Assembly (NCBI GenBank): GCA_000996895.1 | Contig: LCBB01000012.1 | Location: 1 to 48,094, forward strand | From: a candidate division WWE3 bacterium GW2011_GWC2_41_23 | GTDB lineage: Bacteria > Patescibacteriota > WWE3 > UBA101185 > UBA10185 | DNA: 48,094 nucleotides | Direction: 5' to 3' | Shown here: piece by piece, positions 47,171 to 48,094 of the stretch | Layout of the letters: every line of letters begins with the position of its first letter | How positions within the stretch are numbered: the first letter of the stretch is position 1 | The notes under the pieces: model-generated | Databases searched by the model: none | What the model was told of the DNA's origin: nothing | What the model saw: only the letters and a program-made list of their open reading frames with translations | Position numbers and translations under genes: made by a program

Positions 47171-47464
47171 CTACGAAATAGATTCTTGCATGTAATCTAC
47201 GACAATTTCGATTATCTTCTTCACATTTTCATTACAATTCTTAAATTTGATTTTATCTAACACGACAGCACCCTGCTCCCGAAATAGACCACTCAGAAGA
47301 GCATGTATAAAAGATTGGGTCACCGCTTGAACACCTTCAAAATCCAAGATCACGTCTTTTCCGTTTTTCAAAGCGGGGGCTATTTCATTAATTCTCAAAT
47401 CTCTCGCTAAGTCTTTGTTTTCAGCAAAACTTGTAGTGAGGGAAAAAAGCTTCATCTCTTTCAT
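47171..47464 (-). CDS. DUF4325 (STAS-like) protein
   Basis: A 97-residue protein with the STAS-like DUF4325 pattern: a strand KDVILDFEGVQAVTQSFIHALLSGLF and a C-terminal amphipathic helix. It lacks a clear phosphorylatable Ser in the anti-sigma-antagonist position, although VTQSF is close to it. Its start overlaps the ATPase stop by 4 bp (ATGA), so the two are a coupled pair. Confidence 0.82.
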   Translation of the reverse strand: MKEMKLFSLTTSFAENKDLARDLRINEIAPALKNGKDVILDFEGVQAVTQSFIHALLSGLFREQGAVVLDKIKFKNCNENVKKIIEIVVDYMQESIS

Positions 47465-48094
47465 ATAAATATAGCTCTTTTATAAATTTCCTTTTTTCTC
47501 GTTTTTATGGCTTCCGAAATCGTTTTTCTAATAAGTTCTAATAGATTTGAAAATTCCTCCGTTGAATCAAGACTTATATCTATGCCCACAGCAGTGCCCT
47601 GCCAATAAGGAAAATCCTCTCCACCGGAGTGGTTGTCTTTAAACGGGTCTGCCGACAAAGTCACCCGCTTTGTACGTTTTGTCCTTAAGAGTTTGTACAT
47701 TGCGTTACCGCTGTAAATCATAAAGAAGTTTCTGTTTACTTTAGCGATCGATTTGATAAAAAACAGTCCGGCCCCGGCATTGTAATCTGTACCTCCTAAA
47801 TTCCTGGTAGTTCCTGTTATACCCGGAGTAAGAGCTAGGCCGATTGCCTCCAGGTCAGAGTCTGCATTGTGGGAAACACTAATAGTATTTTGTATACCTA
47901 CCCCTGTATCCACAATACCAAGCCGGATAGTGTTAGTTTTCTGATAATACTGCGCACAAAAGAGAGCTCCTATTTTCGAGTCAGCGTGTTCAAACACATT
48001 TGCGCCTAATTCGCTTATTATGTACTTTATAGGTTCTGCTTGTATTGGATCCAGGTGTAGTAAGGGAACCATATCCTGAATAAATTTAGTCAAA
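47461..48094 (-). CDS. GHKL ATPase-domain protein (partial, 5' end outside window)
   Basis: At least 210 residues of a GHKL (histidine-kinase-like) ATPase: N-box YIISELGANVFEHADSK, G1 box LGIVDTGVGI and G2 region LGGTDYNAGAGLFFIKSIAK. No transmembrane or dimerisation domain is visible in the part seen. The first in-frame start (TTG 48093) is at the window edge, so the gene probably continues. Paired with the DUF4325 STAS-like gene, it resembles a partner-switching regulator (RsbW-type kinase plus antagonist). Confidence 0.82.
   Translation of the reverse strand, partial: LTKFIQDMVPLLHLDPIQAEPIKYIISELGANVFEHADSKIGALFCAQYYQKTNTIRLGIVDTGVGIQNTISVSHNADSDLEAIGLALTPGITGTTRNLGGTDYNAGAGLFFIKSIAKVNRNFFMIYSGNAMYKLLRTKRTKRVTLSADPFKDNHSGGEDFPYWQGTAVGIDISLDSTEEFSNLLELIRKTISEAIKTRKKEIYKRAIFI

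Noticed and set aside
1-48094. UGA recoded as an amino acid (as in Gracilibacteria/Absconditabacteria)
   Set aside because: Many well-identified genes end normally at TGA (e.g. the DUF1015 gene, the SPOUT-linked hypothetical gene) and no core motif requires reading through one.
1-48094. CRISPR array, insertion sequence, prophage or integron
   Set aside because: No regularly spaced repeats, transposase, integrase or phage structural gene is visible; the tRNA-Gln duplication is the only integration-like scar.

Overview
The window looks like a chromosomal segment of a Candidate Phyla Radiation (Patescibacteria) bacterium, possibly a Katanobacteria/Microgenomates-type lineage; that finer placement is a guess. 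The reasons are compact gene packing, modest G+C, UGA used as a normal stop, many short divergent forms of conserved proteins (a 117-residue TsaB-like protein, a short VanZ, a lone SurA N-domain), and a gene repertoire typical of such genomes (VanW, DUF4349, NYN, VKOR plus DsbA, cupin-type phosphoglucose isomerase, oligoendopeptidase F). No phage, insertion sequence or CRISPR array is visible.

Layout. 1-5.0 kb: 5' end of RNase P RNA (minus strand), mltG, a BFN/DUF151 protein, then an ftsE-ftsX-M23 division/murein-hydrolase operon. 5.0-13.1 kb: VanZ-like, tsaE, tsaB-like, a sugar epimerase, a GT2 glycosyltransferase, a secreted DsbA-like/VKOR disulfide pair, and two GT39-type membrane mannosyltransferase-like proteins. 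13.2-16.7 kb: a PadR-controlled ABC efflux operon. 16.6-25.7 kb: tRNA-Pro(GGG), a Kam/NpmA-type 16S rRNA methyltransferase divergent from truB, DUF167, a frameshifted coiled-coil gene, a 27-codon bS22/mS38-like gene, uppS, a peroxiredoxin, cell-surface proteins, cupin phosphoglucose isomerase, SurA-like, TspO, an SGNH hydrolase and an acyltransferase. 25.7-30.4 kb: DUF1015, then a set of small envelope-stress genes (RHH regulator, two GlsB/YmgE proteins, a YggT-like protein, an amidase and a Gln-rich secreted protein). 30.6-33.6 kb: a DUF5320/UPF0251/YibE-F/thioredoxin-CcdA cassette. 33.6-35.4 kb: a degenerate region with tRNA-derived fragments, an isolated nucleotidyltransferase and tRNA-Gln(CTG). 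35.5-48.1 kb: NYN, VanW, tRNA-Glu(CTC), DUF4349, an SPOUT methyltransferase, a histone-H1-like mini-gene, an HD protein, lysS, greA, pepF, and a GHKL ATPase/DUF4325 pair at the edge.

Three things stand out. First, at least 14 genes carry a sigma70-like -10 hexamer exactly 6 or 7 nt before the start codon, often as an extended TGN-10. They should therefore be transcribed without a leader, while operon-internal and stress genes use very strong Shine-Dalgarno sequences. This resets several start codons and identifies one pair of divergent genes whose -10 boxes overlap. Second, two secreted enzymes appear to be circular permutants: the M23 peptidase at 3754-5007 and the DsbA-like protein at 8770-9507. 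In both, the C-terminal half of the domain precedes the N-terminal half and all catalytic residues are kept. Third, very small genes (bS22/mS38-like, H1-like, RHH) were recovered by reading the gaps.

Functionally, the window is mostly cell-envelope construction and turnover (MltG, FtsEX-M23, UppS, GTs, amidase, VanW), extracytoplasmic thiol redox (DsbA-like, VKOR, Trx-CcdA), and RNA modification or translation (TruB, Kam-like, TsaE/TsaB, LysRS, SPOUT MTase, tRNAs).
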